A stretch of DNA of 53,717 nucleotides from Caldilineaceae bacterium (lineage in GTDB: Bacteria; Chloroflexota; Anaerolineae; Caldilineales; Caldilineaceae). Position 1 is the first letter of the stretch; each line of letters opens with the position of its first letter. Both the position numbers and the translations under genes were made by a program. This document shows positions 51,633 to 53,717 of the stretch, in pieces. The notes beneath the pieces were generated by a model. The model did not search any database and was not told the DNA's origin. It was given only the letters and a program-made list of their open reading frames with translations. The stretch is from contig JAPOVP010000057.1 in assembly GCA_026708085.1 (NCBI GenBank), positions 1-53,717 of the forward strand. The letters run 5' to 3'.

Positions 51633-53315
51633 CTATTCATCATGCACGATATCAATCGTCCACGTCTCCAGGAACTGCGCATCGGCGTTGCGCCGCGTCC
51701 CCTTCACCCATGGCATCACATTGCCCTTGGCCGAGCCGCCGCAGCCAGTGCCGATCGGAATCACCATCCACTGGTCGTGATACAAGCGCTGGGCCTGCTG
51801 TGCCAGCGCAATGCGGTCCGGATCATTGGCGCCCTTGGTGACCGCTTCTTCGATCAGCGCGTCCACCTCAGGATCGTGATAACCGCCCATGATGTTGCGG
51901 GCCAGGTTGGAAGAAGAATGCAGCGAACCGAGCAGCATCAACGCCGCATCGGGAACGCGCACGCCCGCGCCGTCACGGAACAGCGCCGGCGCGCCCGGGC
52001 CTTCCCAGCTGTCAAACTGCGGGCTCATCTCGATCGCCTCGATGCCAAACAACTGCCGCCACTGCTCGGCCATGTACTGCGCCAGCACCTCCGTGCCGGG
52101 GCTGCTGACGCCGGCCATGATCATCTTGGGCACATCCGAGACATCGGCATAGGTGGAGGCGGCCATCGCCTCTTTGGCAGCTTCGGGGTCGAAGGGATGC
52201 GGGACAAAGTCCGGATCCTGTCCCGGCAGCGCCCGCAAAGGCTCGCCTGTCGGAACCCAGCCGCGGCCGTCAGGGCTGGACAGATTGAAGATTTGCTCTC
52301 TGTCCACCGCCAGGATCAACGCCTTACGGAAGTTGATGTCGCTGGTCGGCTCGATCGTCGGGTTCAGGAAGAATCCGCCAATGCCGGGCGCCAGCCCGCA
52401 TTCGAAGAAGTCCTCACCCAGCAGCGCCTGTGACGTGGCGTCATTGGGCGGCCAACCCTGGTCCAGCTCGCCATTGGCCAGCATCGTTGTAACGATCGTT
52501 GTATCCTCAATCGACGTAACCGTTAACCGGTCCAGCTTCGGCTCTGCGACCCAGAAGTTGGGATTCTTGACAAAGGAAACAACGCCTTTGTTCAAGTCCA
52601 TCGTATCCGGCATCAGCGGTCCGCTCGTCACAGGATTGTTCTTCGGGTGCCACCATTCCGCCACCTCGAACCCGTCCTCGCCGATGGCCACTGAAGCCTT
52701 GACCGGGCCAATCAGGTTGGTCGCAATCTTCTTGTGGAATAGCGGATCGGAACCCTCAAGCGTTACCTGCACCGTGCTGTCGTCAAGCGCGACCACACCG
52801 GGCATCGTCATCGCTTCACCGTTGAACACGTCCTCAAAGCCAACGACGCCCGTGAGGAACAGAGTTACGCGCTGGTGCGTGGTGGCCGGGTGCGCGATCA
52901 GATTCCACGTCGCCACAACATCCTGCGCCGTGATCGCACTGCCATCCGAATAGACCGCATCCGGATCGATCTTGAACGTCCACTGAGTCATGTCTTCGTT
53001 GGGCGTCCACTCGTTGAATACATAAGGATGCAGTTCCCCATGCTCATCAATATACATGGGTCCGGCGTTCCAGAATGCCAGATAGTGCATATTCCAGCCG
53101 CCGCCCCGCAGCGGTGACCAGTCCTGCGCGAAGAACGGAATCGTCGCACGGAAGTGCTTCTCTTCCATCATCTCGCCGTCGCCGTCTGCGGCCATCTCTC
53201 CCGAATCGGCCGCCGGCGCCGCTGCCGGTGCCGCACAGGCCGAGACGGCAAGGACCATCGCCATCAGCGCCATCAGAATGATCCACATCTTGGGGATCTT
53301 GCGTGTCGACATCAT
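51633..53315 (-). CDS. Family-5 solute-binding lipoprotein, module 4
   Basis: The 560-residue lipoprotein has a hydrophobic leader and lipobox VSAC with Cys27, then an Ala/Asp/Glu-rich tether. The mature part carries YSDGSAITAQDVVATWNLIA, INFRKALILAVDREQIFNLS and a C-terminal QWMVIPIGTGCGGSAKGNVM segment, characteristic of family-5 proteins. A very strong AAGGAGGAG precedes the start; ATG 53312 is an equally possible initiator. It heads the only module with its own ATPases. Confidence 0.93.
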   Translation of the reverse strand: MMSTRKIPKMWIILMALMAMVLAVSACAAPAAAPAADSGEMAADGDGEMMEEKHFRATIPFFAQDWSPLRGGGWNMHYLAFWNAGPMYIDEHGELHPYVFNEWTPNEDMTQWTFKIDPDAVYSDGSAITAQDVVATWNLIAHPATTHQRVTLFLTGVVGFEDVFNGEAMTMPGVVALDDSTVQVTLEGSDPLFHKKIATNLIGPVKASVAIGEDGFEVAEWWHPKNNPVTSGPLMPDTMDLNKGVVSFVKNPNFWVAEPKLDRLTVTSIEDTTIVTTMLANGELDQGWPPNDATSQALLGEDFFECGLAPGIGGFFLNPTIEPTSDINFRKALILAVDREQIFNLSSPDGRGWVPTGEPLRALPGQDPDFVPHPFDPEAAKEAMAASTYADVSDVPKMIMAGVSSPGTEVLAQYMAEQWRQLFGIEAIEMSPQFDSWEGPGAPALFRDGAGVRVPDAALMLLGSLHSSSNLARNIMGGYHDPEVDALIEEAVTKGANDPDRIALAQQAQRLYHDQWMVIPIGTGCGGSAKGNVMPWVKGTRRNADAQFLETWTIDIVHDE

Positions 53316-53383
53316 CTACGTCTCCTCCTTGAAAGTGCTGTTAAATGAGAAAAAGGAAGGATTGCCTCTAAATATGGTCGAAC

Positions 53384-53400
53384 TGTACCGGCGGGGTACA
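53384..53400. promoter_or_regulatory. Operator-like palindrome upstream of module 4
   Basis: TGTACC, five bases, GGTACA forms a perfect inverted repeat, immediately beside TTGACT (minus strand, 53401-53406) that could be a -35 box. The expected -10 position is poor, so the promoter is uncertain. The palindrome may bind a regulator encoded elsewhere. Confidence 0.35.
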
Positions 53401-53542
53401 AGTCAACGCTGACCCAATGCGCAACACGGGGCATCAACTCTCTTCAGAATTGGCAAATCGGTCAGGGACAGGCTGCTCAACGACGTGATTGGGCGGCACT
53501 ATAGCATCACAAACGGCCCATGTCAAAACACCGCAGTCGGTA

Positions 53543-53717
53543 GGCGCATCCCAAATTGGAGGCGAACTTCCCCATACTTCTGGGCCCCAACCAACCCCCG
53601 GTCGATTCCCGTTCCAACCTCCGGCAAGGGAAGCGGCCCCACTAACCACTAACCGCTAACTACTGACCACTGCAGTTCCGGGCGGTCGGGCCTATTCGGC
53701 CCTCCCTTGTGCGGGGG
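53543..53717 (+). repeat. Second copy of the dispersed repeat, cut by window end
   Basis: It begins GGCGCATCCCAAATTGGAGG and runs in the same orientation and layout as 19661-19827: a degenerate first part, TAACCACTAACC-type short repeats, then 56 bases identical to 19772-19827. The element continues beyond the window. No gene is seen between 53316 and here. Confidence 0.75.

Noticed and set aside
53434..53649. Minus-strand frame of 71 codons near the window end
   Set aside because: Lies within the dispersed repeat and shares its translation with the other copy.
1..53717. CRISPR arrays, tRNA or rRNA genes
   Set aside because: No regularly spaced repeats and no cloverleaf or rRNA-like sequence was noticed; repeats present are dispersed elements.

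Overview
The window looks like a chromosomal stretch of a Chloroflexota bacterium, perhaps Caldilineales/Anaerolineae and free-living or host-associated. I infer this from the style of the family-5 lipoproteins (short hydrophobic leader, Cys, then Ala/Pro-rich linker), the stacked Opp/Dpp transporters with sulfatases, Gfo/Idh/MocA and luciferase-like enzymes, and the Thr/Pro 'TPTP' surface linkers. No rRNA or tRNA is visible to confirm taxonomy.

Region 1 (about 1-11.9 kb) is accessory DNA, by eye AT-richer than the rest. It holds two secreted proteins (one a nuclease-fold protein lacking the catalytic arginines), a beta-class DNA methyltransferase fused to a C-terminal HNH domain, two tiny genes behind it, a decayed and an intact IS1595-type transposase, a small DUF2513-like gene, and a tightly coupled plus-strand operon at 7332-11597. 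That operon encodes an SMC/RecF-like coiled-coil ATPase, a soluble histidine kinase, and a receiver domain fused to an aminoglycoside-phosphotransferase-like kinase. It is the best candidate for an undescribed conflict or signalling system. Both the methyltransferase and this operon are followed on the same strand by a small gene sharing a DTPE-(N/S)-(V/I)-AR core, and about 45 bases further on by a shared 12-base motif.

Region 2 (about 11.9-53.3 kb) is a GC-richer import and catabolism island, almost all on the minus strand. It contains four serial modules that each begin with a family-5 solute-binding lipoprotein followed by DppB-like and DppC-like permeases and then enzymes. Module 1 (18.0-11.9 kb) carries two Gfo/Idh/MocA oxidoreductases, with an FAD amine oxidase-like gene upstream. 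Module 2 (34.7-22.2 kb) carries a class V aminotransferase-like protein, a probable six-hairpin enzyme, three tandem Cys-type sulfatases and an F420/FMN-type oxidoreductase. Module 3 (42.2-34.9 kb) carries an unfamiliar 756-residue protein and a second class V aminotransferase-like protein. Module 4 (53.3-42.4 kb) carries the only ATPase pair (DppD, DppF), a sialidase-like protein, a luciferase-like oxidoreductase, a ThDP enzyme and an HpcH/HpaI aldolase. One ATPase pair probably energises several permease sets. The combined theme is desulfation, cleavage and oxidation of sulfated, possibly amino-sugar-containing, organic matter; the substrate itself is inference.

A plus-strand pair at 20.3-22.2 kb (nuclease-fold-like protein and an oxidoreductase lacking the catalytic lysine) interrupts the polarity. 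A dispersed repeat family lies beside it (19.66-20.16 kb), with another copy in direct orientation at the window end (53.54-53.72 kb), so the repeats bracket modules 2-4. No CRISPR array or transcription-factor gene for the island was found.
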